Assembly (NCBI RefSeq): GCF_000002865.3
Contig: NW_001865051.1
Span: 668,728-732,727 of the forward strand
Origin: Monosiga brevicollis MX1
Taxonomy: Eukaryota > Opisthokonta > Choanoflagellata > Craspedida > Salpingoecidae
Direction: 5' to 3'
DNA: 64,000 bases
The notes under the pieces are model-generated. The model made no database searches. It was not told the origin of the DNA and saw nothing but the letters and a program-made list of their open reading frames with translations. Both the position numbers and the translations under genes were made by a program. This document shows positions 42,381 to 53,000 of the stretch, piece by piece (within the stretch, counting starts at the first letter, position 1; each line of letters starts with the position of its first letter).

Positions 42381-44340
42381 CAACGGTAGATTTGTCGCAG
42401 ATCTCTTCAGAACATCAACATACCAAGGCTTTATCGTACAAGGCAGCGTTGCCGGCAGTATCGGCCAAACGAACATATTCAATCTGCACCCATCCAATCA
42501 AGGACAAAAGTCAACGCGTGGCGCGCTCATCCAGCGTTCATCACGACGTGCCTACCTCCCACATGCCAGCCCACGTGTGGAGTGGCATTTGCACATGCAA
42601 GCGAAGCGTCCAAAGTCCTTCAGGTCCCGACCCCGTGGTGCCATTGCGCGCATCAAAATCAACAATGACCTAGAGAAGAATCAGACCACTGCAGGTGAGA
42701 GGCGGGCGGTATGGTGACGAGCTGGGAAGGCGATAGATGAGACGTACTTCCTGTAGCGCAGGCGCTGTGACACTGCGCAGTTTGATCTGAGAGCTGGGAT
42801 TGAGAGCGAGCAAATGATTTTCTGCCAGGCCTGAGCCATGCTCTGTACACCAAGCAGAGGCGCAACGATGAGAAGCCGATAAGTACACCTACTATGATCG
42901 AACCAACTGAATAGAGTACCGCCTGGCAAAGAACGGGGACCCACCTTCGAGTTGAAGTTCAATGACCACGTCTGTGGCTGGATCGTAGCGCGGCTCGGGT
43001 GGAAAGATGTTCAAAAGCCCGTCGTCTATGAACAGCTCCTCTTCTTGTACAGCTTGAAATCGCTCCTGCGCCCAGCGTACCCAGTGCAAGCGGGGTGCGT
43101 GTGGATCTGCCCGAGTGACAGACAGGAGCATCAGACACTGCGTTTGCGTGGCGGGGTGATTGATAAAAAGTCGGCACATACCGTGCTTGCTTCCTGTTAC
43201 GTGGAAGGTGTACGAAAGCCCGCTCGCTTGTAGCGCCGCCGCCTCTATGTAGCCCTGCCGACCCAATTGATCCACCATCATGACATAAGCCACTTGATAT
43301 GCACCTTCGGGCATGTTCCAACTTGGAAGCTCCAGTGTGCTGTTGAGTCAGGCCCGCAACGAGATGGATAGGAGCAGGCATGCGAGCAATGAGATGTGAT
43401 GTATTTGCTGAGCTGAGCTGAGCTGAGCTGAGCAGGGAAGGAGGATATCTTGCACTCACTTTTGTACAACGCCCACGTGGTCGTCGCCAGAAAGGAGATC
43501 ATTGCTCAAGGTGAACACGACATTCATGACTTGGCCATCTGGTCGTATCACGGCCAATTGCGGGGGGTAGAGACCTGCGTGCTGGTAGGGGTCCAACAAA
43601 CCTTGCGGGCATTGGTAGCCAACTGTACCGTTGGCCGGTGATGGCAGAGGCATGCGAAAAGCAGGTGAGCGGAGGAGCAAAAACATGTCGTCGGATCCTC
43701 AAGAACGGAAAGAGTGAGCAGAGGGCTTTGATACAACAGAGCAAGGCGGAACAAACTTGTAAACTTCACAAGGTTGAGTTCGCGCAAGTCCAGCTTTGAG
43801 GGATGAATGGAGAAGGCTGTCAGCTGGCAGTCCCTGTTCCACGAGCAATATGCAGCAAACAAGCCATTTGCCGTGAGACTGGCAGGGACCACCAAGGTCA
43901 ACATTTAGGCCGAAGACGTGCAAGTAGACAGGTGGTGGGGTAGCAGAAAAGTAGCACGCGCTAAAATCATACGTGAGCTCGACAGGCGAGGCTTCCGAGT
44001 CGAGTTCGTTATAGGGATCATATCCGTGGGAATCGTCCTCGTCCACCACCCCGTAAAGGTCCGTCTCAGACTCATGCAAAGCTACGTGTTCGCTGGGCAC
44101 CTCTGTGCCCTCGTGTGGAGCAAGGCGAAGACCTTCATGGGCCTCGGCTCCGGCATCATGTGGCGCGGGGGGAGCGCTGGATTGTTGGGAGAAGTGACGG
44201 CCATTCGCCTCCTGCTGGTCGCGCCCGTTGTCGTACGCCAAAAACCCACTGCTGCTAAGACAGCCGATCATCAGCACGAGCACGACGATTCGAAGAACCC
44301 CATGCCACCGGCCCGCAGCAGCTGCTGCCACCAGCACCAT
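41851..44340 (-). CDS. Type II membrane protein with Ig-like beta-sandwich repeats
   Basis: The ATG at 44340 is followed by MVLVAAAAAGRWHGVLRIVV and a hydrophobic stretch to about residue 35, a signal anchor with no clear cleavage site, then an acidic His-rich region. The rest is made of repeats that resemble an Ig-like fold common on bacterial and some protist surface proteins: LTAFSIHPSKLDLRELN starts one unit, GAYQVAYVMMVDQLGRQGYI ends one, and EGLWTLRLHV followed by AGMWEIEYVRLADTAGN ends another. The C-terminus is helical and acidic (MEAEREYLKYMLALERAKAA) and stops at 41851-41853. I infer an extracellular or lumenal beta-sandwich protein anchored at its N-terminus. No enzyme domain is visible. 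The stop codon lies only 29 bases from the NOC3L stop. Internal exon borders are only partly resolved. Confidence 0.6.
42338..42379. repeat. (CA)n microsatellite
   Basis: A 42-base CA run in an intron of the Ig-like membrane protein gene; (TG)n on the gene's strand. Confidence 0.95.
43407..43433. repeat. (GCTGA)n pentanucleotide repeat
   Basis: Five tandem GCTGA units plus GC, in an intron of the Ig-like membrane protein gene. Confidence 0.9.
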
Positions 44341-45233
44341 ACTGCCTGCCACCTCCGGCTACCCAAGTCAATCCGACTGCACCGCACCAACGCAACATCG
44401 GCCAGTGGGCATGTGTGTGTGCGTGGAACGACAAAACTGATCACACGACAACTTTTTGCTTATTTTTGCGCGAATTTTTTCATATTTTTTTCCAGTTTTT
44501 TGTTTCTGTGTGCGTGTGTCTGCGATGAGAGTGAAAGGGTGAGACTGAGATCTTTGAGTGGGGCAGGCTTATTCTGGATGGCCGGCACTCAATCTTGCTA
44601 CTTTGCCACTTGTTTACTTTGCCACTTGTTTATGTGTATATGTGTGTGTGTCTAATTCAGTGAAATCCCTGGAGCAAAAACAAACAGAAACGTGTGGAAA
44701 ATCCAATGACCTGCTGATGAGCCCCTCGTCCACTATCTCCGAGCATCATCGTGTTTGACATGGTTGTAGACACGCTGCACGACTTTAAAAAAAAGACTGC
44801 TCTTCTGAATTCAGCCGAGGGATATTGCACCTCGTGTTTTCCCTTCACGTGTTTGACTCGCCCTACCATTTCGACATCCCCCTCCGTGCTGTCTTTTCTC
44901 TTCTGAATTCAGCCGAGAGATATTGCACCTCGTGTTTTCCCTTCACGTGTTTGACTCGCCCTACCATTTCGACATCCCCCTCCGTGCTGAGGAGAAGCAT
45001 CGTATTGGGCAAGGAAAGGCATCGAGAGCTCGAGGGTGGGAAAGAAAGAGCAGCACACATGAACATGTCTAGAGCTTTGAACAAATTGTTTGCGAGAAGA
45101 AATTCTCATCGAGTTGATGACACGAAAAGTCAAGAGGTTCCAGTTTGTATCGACAAGGAACGGATAATGATGGCCAGGAAGCAGCTCGAATCTAGCCATG
45201 GCTGTGCCCTTGAGTGGCCAAGCTGTCAAAGCG
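44341..45233. other. Spacer with tandem duplication
   Basis: About 0.9 kb between the start of the Ig-like membrane protein gene and the stop of the next minus-strand gene. It holds a 91-base direct duplication at 44801-44989 and AT-rich sequence at about 44450-44510. An overlapping plus-strand open frame at about 45060-45295 is discussed under rejected items. Confidence 0.5.
44801..44989. repeat. Direct tandem duplication, 91 bp with 98-bp period
   Basis: Copy 1 is 44801-44891 and copy 2 is 44899-44989. They differ at one base (GAGGGA versus GAGAGA) and are separated by 7 bases. The near identity points to a recent duplication. The unit is not low complexity and matches no mobile-element feature I can see. 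Confidence 0.95.
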
Positions 45234-46113
45234 TCAACGACGGTGAGTTGACCAAAAGGAGACGGGTTCTGCAGGGACGTCCTCATGAGGGCTAAGAGGT
45301 CGAGGCGCGGTGTCTCGACCAAAGGCAGCAGCTGTCGTGGACTCCCAAGTTGCGGGTTCTGGGGGCGGCTCAAAGAGTTTCTGAGTCGACTGACTGCACA
45401 GTGCCAGTGGTCAAGCAGAGACAAGTGAGCCTCTCGTGTTATCGGTAGTCGTTGCATATACCACTTTCCCGGGAATTGTGCAGTTTCATTCACAAAAACA
45501 TACAAACAAACAAACAAACCCATCAACTCCAAAGTATCACAACTCACCGAGCCTCTTGTTCAAGACGCTGCTGCAACAGCTGGCGCCGGCGTCCTGCGAG
45601 CAAGGCGTAGAAGTACGTAGCCGCCAGTATCAGAAAGGGTATGCCTCTTTTGAGCATCTTTTTGCTCACATCTCTTCACACAGGATGGTTTGCGTGCGTA
45701 ATGATGACATACCCATGGCCGGCTGTCCGGTTCCGGTGTGCGCAACGTACGACTCTTTGGCATGAGTGGAGGTTTCAAATTCGGTTCGTCCATGTGTGAT
45801 CAAGTCCTACCACAAGACCGCCCCGTGAGTGCATTTCCCAAACCTGGCATTGGAAAAAGGCGCGCTCTGTGAGTGTGAGTGTGTGAGTGTGTGAGTGTGT
45901 GTGAGTGAGTGACGGGCACCCACCGAGTGGCCAAAGCGCAGGTCCCGTGCTTGATTTTGCTGAAGGCGCTCTTCAACCTGCTTGGCCCTGTACAAGTGCC
46001 CAGGAAGTTGCAGGTGGAGACAAGAGAAGGCCGAATGAGGACAGGAGAGCTCCCAGCACGGGTGGGGGTGAAAGCCAAGGCGCTCACCGTTCATTTCCGA
46101 TGGATGTCGCCAT
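45234..46113 (-). CDS. Small single-pass membrane protein, about 140 residues
   Basis: Five short exons join in phase: 46113-46088, 45987-45924, 45866-45811, 45664-45548 and 45393-45234 (TGA 45234-45236); the sum is 141 codons. The N-terminal half is polar and helical (ERAKQVEERLQQNQARDLRF); a hydrophobic span, GIPFLILAATYFYALLAG, is followed at once by RRRQLLQQRLEQEAR, which predicts a cytosolic or matrix-facing basic side; the tail is rich in Pro, Glu and Thr and ends FWSTHRR. The size and layout recall mitochondrial assembly factors such as COX16, but I see no diagnostic motif and do not assign it. An alternative first exon begins MDEPNLKPPLMPKSRTLRT at about 45793. Confidence 0.5.
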
Positions 46114-46280
46114 CGTGCAAGGTGTAGACCAACAACGTCAACCCTGGGCTGGTCAAGCAAGGATCAAAACCCAACTGTCCACAGCATGCGCTGTTCAACC
46201 CCAAACAGCCGTCATTCACGTTTGGAACGATGCCAGTCGCCTCTCGTCCCGAACAAAAAATGTAAAAATTTATTCCGTCA

Positions 46281-46285
46281 AGTGT

Positions 46286-46317
<32 letters not shown>

Positions 46318-46331
46318 TGTTGTTGTTGTTG
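46281..46331. repeat. (TG)n followed by (GTT)n
   Basis: A compound microsatellite in the divergent promoter region. Confidence 0.9.
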
Positions 46332-46407
46332 CTTGGCATAAAATCACTTGACCCCTCCTTACTAGAATATTATCGATGTTTTCTGACATTTTGTCAGACG
46401 TTTGGAT

Positions 46408-46410
<3 letters not shown>

Positions 46411-46452
<42 letters not shown>
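46411..46452. repeat. Poly-T, 42 bp
   Basis: An uninterrupted run of T (poly-A on the minus strand). It has no target-site duplication or upstream element body that would mark a retroposed copy. Confidence 0.95.
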
Positions 46453-46453
<1 letters not shown>

Positions 46454-46810
46454 ATTTGAACGGCTGAGAGCTGGGTGAGCGCGTACAGAATGGTCCTGGC
46501 AGCGGTGAGGCAAGCAGGGATGGAATGGATGATCACTCGGGCTGATGGATGTGCTCGTGCTGTTTGAACAGGGTTTTGTGGCGCGAAAGAAGCTTTTTCT
46601 TGTGCTTCATCTCTACGATTAACGAGAGAGCGGCCACGTCACTGCGCACTTGGCTGGCTCAGACCGCTTGTGCATGCCGACACCCAAGCGGGGTGGCCAC
46701 ACAGATTCGGGCACATCGCAGTCATGGCTGGTAGTTGTGATTTGGTGGGTGAAATGCTGCCTAGCATGCAAACGTACTCTTGCTGGCACTTCCCTATGAA
46801 CGGCTCACAG

Positions 46811-48126
46811 ACGTGGTCAGCTCGATTCTTGGGGATTATGGGTGCAAGCTCTCTTAGGGTTTGTGGCTTTTGGGTCCCTCGTTCTCAAGCGCCAGATGGA
46901 GACACCACGTCGACCGCTTCAGATCTGGTATGCAGCACAGGCGCAATACATTGTTTGGGGTGTCTGGTCATTTGTTCTGCTGGCGCATGCGTTTATTCCT
47001 GACTGAATCGTGGCAGGTTTTTCGATACGAGCAAGCAGGCAATCGCCAACTCCCTCATCCATGTCATCAACGTCTTTGCCTCCGATTGGCAATCTGCCAC
47101 TACAACTGACCATGACCCTTGCACCTGGTATCAACCTCTGCACAGCGAAGCGGGCTGATAGTCCCATGCTCCGCGCTCTACCCAACGGCCCACCTCATGC
47201 CCTCGTTGTCCATTTTAGGTATTTCATCAACATTCTTGTGGACTCAACCCTGGGCCTTTTTTTGATTTTCTTGATGATCAAGCATTCAACGCTTTATATA
47301 CGCCGCAAGAGGATATACCTTCTCTACCCAGGCCGCTACGGTTCGCCGCCCTCTTACAAGGTGCGGGTGGCCTTGAAATCGGACTGGCTTGGCCTTGGGA
47401 CACTTGCTACAGCGCGCTTAGCACCATGGTTACAGCATACTTTGGCACCCGCATCGGAATTTTTTTCGGAAATTACAGGCCTCTGTCGTTAATCACTGCC
47501 CTCATTTTTGCGTCTGTACGCGTCGAGGGCACGCAGGCCTGGTCAGCGCAAGTCGGCGTGTACGTGGCAATTGTGGTGGCAGAAAAGATTATCGTGCTTC
47601 TCATCATGCTTTTTCCTTTTTGGGCCAAGGTCAGTGATGGGCACAGTGACTGCTCGACAGGCCATGGCTTGACACAGTCGCATCTTTGTCCTTGCTCATC
47701 TTCCTCTTCTCATGTACCTTCAGGTTGGGTCTGCCATCCTTGAGGCCATGCGATCGATATCACCAAAGCTTGAAGCTGTTGGTGCCCTTCTCATCATGCC
47801 TTTTGTTATCACGGTAAGCCAGCTCATTGCTATTCTATGATGGATTCTTAAACGCTGCCTCGTGTTGATCAAGGTCTCACATTGCAACTTTCGTTTTGAC
47901 ATCATACCCCTGGCCCCAGGCCGTGTGGTTTTGGATCGTTGACAATCTGCTCATGTCAGCGGAGACCATGGAGGTTGGCGATGAGGAGTTTGAGGATGCC
48001 TTGCATCAGCACGGTGCTATCGCCATGGACGACTTGGCCTCTCCTTCGACCGAGATCAGACTTGAAGACGAGTCTGATGAATGGGACGAAGCCGCTGACA
48101 CCGAGCTACTCATCAGGCGGCGTTAA
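46811..48126 (+). CDS. STIMATE: STIMATE (TMEM110) homologue, 5' end not resolved
   Basis: A multi-pass ER membrane protein; the vertebrate protein sits at ER-plasma membrane junctions and promotes STIM1 activation in store-operated calcium entry. Exons: 46811-46927, 47017-47127, 47219-47360, 47537-47629, 47724-47813 and 47920-48126, all in phase (253 codons). Diagnostic sequence: LLGFVAFGSLVLKRQMETPR, RPLQIWFFDTSKQAIANSLI, HVINVFASDW and DPCTWYFINILVDSTLGLF, which match vertebrate FLDTSKQA and DPCTWYIINFLLDATVGM; then AWSAQVGVYVAIVVAEKIIV and AVWFWIVDNLLMS, matching FWVVDNFLM. About four or five membrane spans are visible. The acidic C-terminal tail ends ELLIRRR, close to an ER-retrieval type basic end. 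The first exon is in the upstream spacer. Confidence 0.85.
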
Positions 48127-48476
48127 GTCAAGTCAGGTCTCAGAATTAGGTACATGACGTAGAAGAATTCACATGTCAAATTTTTTTCTTTTTGTTCTTT
48201 CGCTTGTCATCAAAAAGTTTCCCGCCAAAATCATCGCACATTTGTCGACAAAATCACCACACGCACACACGCAGCTTCCACACACAGCTTGATGTTATGC
48301 ATGTTGTGGTTTGCCCGCAATTTGCCAGTTGGGGTGCAAGACGTGACGCTGGAAATACCACACGCGAGGCAAACAGGCTTGAGCCGGCAGTGTGAAGACC
48401 GTCGAAGAAGCACGGATCATCGCGTCGAAAGTGTGAGAAACGCCGTCGTTTGGAGCTCTCTGCCCATTTCTTGGCC
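48127..48476. other. Head-to-tail spacer
   Basis: 350 bases between STIMATE and the next plus-strand gene. It should hold the STIMATE 3' untranslated region and a compact promoter. Confidence 0.5.
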
Positions 48477-49158
48477 ATGACGAGTCAGTTTCTAGATTAC
48501 GAGCCCGTCTCGCCCAACTTTCTCTTCCAGACACAACAGGACCATTCCCAACGTGCATGGACGACGGAATCCTCGCTGCCGCGGCCGGATACGCAGTACC
48601 AGAGCCAATGTCAGACACAAAGCCAAAGCCAAAGCCAAACCCAGACCCAGAACCTAACCTCGACCAATAATGATTCGTGTGGCGCCAGCTCGCAACGCTC
48701 AACCCAGCGCCCAACGCCACCCTTTGAGGCAGCACCGGGGCCCCGGCCGTGGACATCTGCTGCAAGTTCAACATGCAACCTGCCCCAGCCTCTTGTTCCA
48801 GCAGATCTGGTTCTGATCCAGCGCCCAAGCAAGTCAAGCCAGCTTTCCCCCATCTTTCGTCCCAAACCCAAAACTGCCAAACACTCGGACGGGCTGGATC
48901 AAAAGGTTGCATTGGATGCCTCAGTGCATCTGCAACTAATGCAGCAGCGACGACACAGCGAGGTTGGAGTTGTTTTTGTGCACATGCTATGGTACTAGTG
49001 ATGACGTGAACCACAACTCACATCGTCGGCACCTTTGCTTGCTGTGCTGGCCCCTAATGCGCAGCGTCAAGAGCAACAGGCGCGGTAGGTCGTGCAGCAT
49101 CTCTGTGGCATGAAACCTTTGCTCGGTTGCATGCGTCGAACATGCACTTTTATTGCGT

Positions 49159-49201
<43 letters not shown>

Positions 49202-49972
49202 CCACACACATTGATATTTGGCCTCACAGGGAATCACTCCAGCTCAGTCAACAGTCGCTGGTGTCTGTCACACAAGAGGTAGATGGCTCAGGCCTCGAGC
49301 ACGCTCTTCTGCCTTGATTGCATGTATAGCTCATCATTGTCTGTGTCATGTCCGTCTGCCTCAGGTGGCTGCACTAGCTGACAAGCTGACCACAGCAGCG
49401 GACCACAACTCTTCTCTCTTGGACCTACTCAATCGTTGTACGTAGCTGGTACCTCGACCTCTGTAATGTCAAATGCGGACCTTGCAGCCTCATGCCCGAT
49501 GTAGTAAACTCCAAACTCGATGAGCAAAACACCGCGGTAGTCCAAGGCATGGCACGGCTTCAAGCCAGCACCGAGCTCTTGCACAAGAACCTGCGAGAAG
49601 AGATGAACGACCTCAGTATTGCGTTGGTTCGAGAAATGAGGCATTCCATGGTGAGACCAAGCCAACAGGCAGCCATGCCCCCACCGGTAGTAGCCCCAAG
49701 TCGGTGAGTATCTGTTAGTGATATCCATGGGGTGTATAATTACTCAAGGCGAGGTGTACAACCATTCCAAATGAAACAATGTTTCAAATTTGCATTATTG
49801 TGCATGAACATCCCGTAGGCTGGACGCCATGCCTAGCAAGCCCAGGCAGCTGGCTGTTTTGTCATCCACCCAGCTGGACGCCGTGCTAGCAGCAAGCACA
49901 GCAATCAACCACACAAACACCGACTTGTTCTTTCCAGCGTGCAACGATGGCGATAGCGACGAGGACGCATGA
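48477..49972 (+). CDS. Small coiled-coil protein with SQ/TQ-rich N-terminus
   Basis: A protein of 333 residues from six exons: 48477-48962, 49065-49084 (only 20 bases), 49230-49278, 49365-49441, 49488-49703 and 49819-49972 (TGA 49970-49972); phases agree and the sum is 334 codons. The N-terminal region is Ser/Thr/Gln-rich, with alternating SQ and TQ dipeptides (QTQSQSQSQTQTQ), the pattern of ATM/ATR-type phosphorylation clusters. The C-terminal half is helical with heptad spacing (SKLDEQNTAVVQGMARLQAS and KNLREEMNDLSIALVREMRH) and ends in an acidic DGDSDEDA. I do not recognise the family. A DNA-damage or meiotic role would be only a guess from the SQ/TQ cluster. Confidence 0.65.
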
Positions 49973-50098
49973 GCGTGAGCTGCAGACAAGCCGGTGCCTG
50001 GCCCAGAGCAAGGACAGCTTTGCTCAAATGGTCAATTGATAGTGTGTTCATTTATGTACTAGCTTTACAACAATCTACTAGCCTTTGAGGCTGATTCG

Positions 50099-53000
50099 TT
50101 ACAACATGCTGGCCAACTGTTTTTGAAGCGCTGACAATGTGTTCATGAAGTCCTTTACATCGTCCTGCAAGTGCCAGTCGCGGTCGCGATCAAAGTGTAA
50201 CAGGTCGTCCATGAATCGAGAGGCTCGTTTAGACAGAGTGGCGGGCAAGCTCGCCGTGGGCTTGTCAGCTGAGGACGTGGGCTCCTGATCCACAGATTCT
50301 TGATTCGTGATTGGTGCCTCGTATTGGCTGTCCCTGCTCCAGCGTCAGACCAGCCAGAGTGCCGCAAATGAGTGTGCAATGACAAAGCAACAACAACAAC
50401 AACGACATAACAGCGCACAACGAGCGCCAAGCACATACTCAAAAAATAGCGACTGCTGCATCAAGTCTTGCAAAAGTTCATCAATAATTTCTAGCAAAAC
50501 CCGGGATCGCACAATTTCACGATGCTCCTGACCATCGACCTCGAAAATGCTGGTGGAGAATCCCTCCTGTAGACATGGGCCATGAGCTGTTCTTTGCAAA
50601 CTTGTGGACACAAGGAACAGAGTATGACAGCAAAGCTAGCTCTGTCATGAAAGCGTGTGCACGATGCATTCCAACAGGCACCTGAAATGAGTCAAAACGA
50701 GTCTGACGGGGTTCCACGGTGTTCATGACGGAGAATACGTTGCGTTCGCCCCATTGTCCCAAAAGGTGCTTGTAGTATTCGCGCACGCGACTGGGTCGAT
50801 CTTGCACTCGAACCTATCGGGCCAGCAGACAGATGTAGTGGTCAGCGAGCAATGGGTGTGGTAACATGGTTGGCCCACTTGCGTGATGTAGCGAGCCAAA
50901 CAAACCTCATTGCTTAAATGCCAGGCATGAGCCCAAGACAGCGAAACATAAGGAACTGTGCCATCTCCACTGCGCCGAAGGCCCGTCTTGCCCTTGACCT
51001 GTCCCTTGTCATCCACCAAAGTACCCTGTTTTTGAGCCAAACAAGAGAAAGCAAGTAAGAAAGAAAGAGAGGGGCGACTGTAAGACCCTCAGCAAGGAAA
51101 TGTATATGGGGTGTGAGAGTTAGGGTATAGGCGTGGGGCTGCTCAAAAACGTACGCCAGTGGTCTCCCACCAGGTATTCCGAGGCGTGTAGGGTCCAGCA
51201 GGAGCTGATTGTTCAAGGTCCAGAAAGTGCTTGGTTCGCACATTCACTCCATATATGACGGCCACCTGCGCGCGAAAATATCCAACACGAAAATTTGTTA
51301 CTCCAGAGTGGACGGTCACGCCAAAGCTGGAGGGTGTGCTGTCCACCTGTCTGAGGGTCACCCTCCTTTCCATGGTCAAGTTTGTTTTCTGGATATGCTA
51401 GGGCGGGCCGAGTCCGTGCCTGGCGGAGCGGCGGGCGGTATGGCAAGGAGGCAAATGGGTTATACTCATGGTCTTCATCTTGATACCCGCCCGTCACGTA
51501 GTTATCATAGACGTTGGCAGACATGCTATCGAGTCCATATAGAGCAATCAACTGAAGCAAAGCACCAGCGAGGGGGGTGATGTGAGCTGAGAATAAGGCA
51601 AACAACTGCCGCATGCCAATCAAGTGCTGGAACAGACTTCGAATGCGCGGCCGCTTTGCAAATCCTTGGGCGTCAACGACAGCGTGGAGCCATTGTGAAA
51701 CGTGATGTTGAGGATGTGGCTCATCCAGCCCTCCTTGAGTGCTTCTGGGTTGAGCAATCAGTTTGCAGACGTCGAAAGAAAGGCACGGTGGCATCACCAG
51801 CAGTTGTCTTATCAGCTAGTAACTAAAAAAAAACTCAAAGCCGACAAACAAACAAACAAACAAACAAACAAACAAACAAACAAACAAACAAACAAACAAA
51901 CAAACAAACAGAACAGGTGCCTTGCTAGTTGCCTGTAACATGCGGAACCCTCGGACGAACCTCGTGAGGACGGGTTGCTTCTCGAAGAAAATGACGGGTC
52001 TCCTGCGTCAATGCCAGAACGCAAACCGAGTGGGCCATCCGTAGCGTAGGATGAGTTCAACATCTTCGCATGGCATGCATATATGTTGCATTGTGTGAGA
52101 TGCATCGTCTTATGAACGAGGTGTTTGCGTGCGAACCTTCTGTTGCTGGTTGTTCATCGAACGGTGGATTCTCCACGCCAGCCATCAGGGGTGCGTTGGT
52201 ACCTGAGGCCACACATGCCCCTGACGGACCGCCAAAGGCATGATCAAAAGGTTTTTGGTCCGGCGCGGGCTCGCAGCAGCGCTGGCGTACATCTGGTCGA
52301 GCATGCGCCTGTCCCAGATCGGGCCAGTCCTCATCGTCAGGCAAAGAGGCAGTCGATGTCACTCTAGAGGTTGCTTTGGATGTGGTCGCATGCGACGTCG
52401 TGGAAGTGTCGCGAGCGGCGCCATCGGGCATTGTCTTAGGGTCCCCATTGGCGTCGGAGACGTGTCGCGAAAACAATTCGTTCAAGGTGTGCGTCATGCC
52501 CTTGAGGTACCTTTTCGTTTGCTGCGTCTTTGGCGTGTTGTCTACGCGCCATCAGAGACATTCAGTGAGCTTCTTTAAAGAGTGAGGACCCTCTTGGCAT
52601 AACAATGGCTCTGGGCACCGCACCGTTGAAATCCACCAGCCAGGACTCAGGGGACAGCGATGCGTTCCAAGGCAGATGCTCGCGCAGCTGTAGGGTCCGG
52701 GCACCCTGTCCTCCCCTGTCATTGCACGCAATCGGCGGCAAGCCCAAGGACAGGCAAAAGCTTGAGAAAGGTGCAGCTGGACGCGCATCAACTTCAATCA
52801 CATCGCGAGCTTGCACACATACCAGGCATGGCTCGGTTTATAGCCACGGCGGGAGGGGTACGGTGCCGGTCGCGGTTGCATCCATGGAAGCGATCCAAAG
52901 GTTGCGCCCATGCCTCGGGCTTGAGCTACACGTTGTCATCGAGAGAAGGCATGTGTAAATAAAGGGACAAAAAAGGCATATGATGAATGCCTGCCGATAC

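Larger units (their letters stand above)
46114..46810. other. Divergent spacer, includes unresolved 5' end of STIMATE gene
   Basis: About 0.7 kb. It contains (TG)n and (GTT)n at 46281-46331 and a 42-base poly-T at 46411-46452. The first exon of the STIMATE gene should lie here; an ATG at 46674 (MPTPKRGGHTDSGTSQSW) is one candidate but its phase does not fit the next exon directly. Confidence 0.45.

Noticed and set aside
45060-45295. Plus-strand open frame beginning MNMSRALNKLFARRNSHR, with a possible splice donor near its end
   Set aside because: It overlaps, on the opposite strand, the last exon of a small membrane protein gene whose five exons join in phase. No second plus-strand exon could be supported.
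46411-46452. Poly-T run as the tail of a retroposed element
   Set aside because: No element body, promoter boxes or target-site duplication flanks it; similar homopolymers occur in introns throughout the window.
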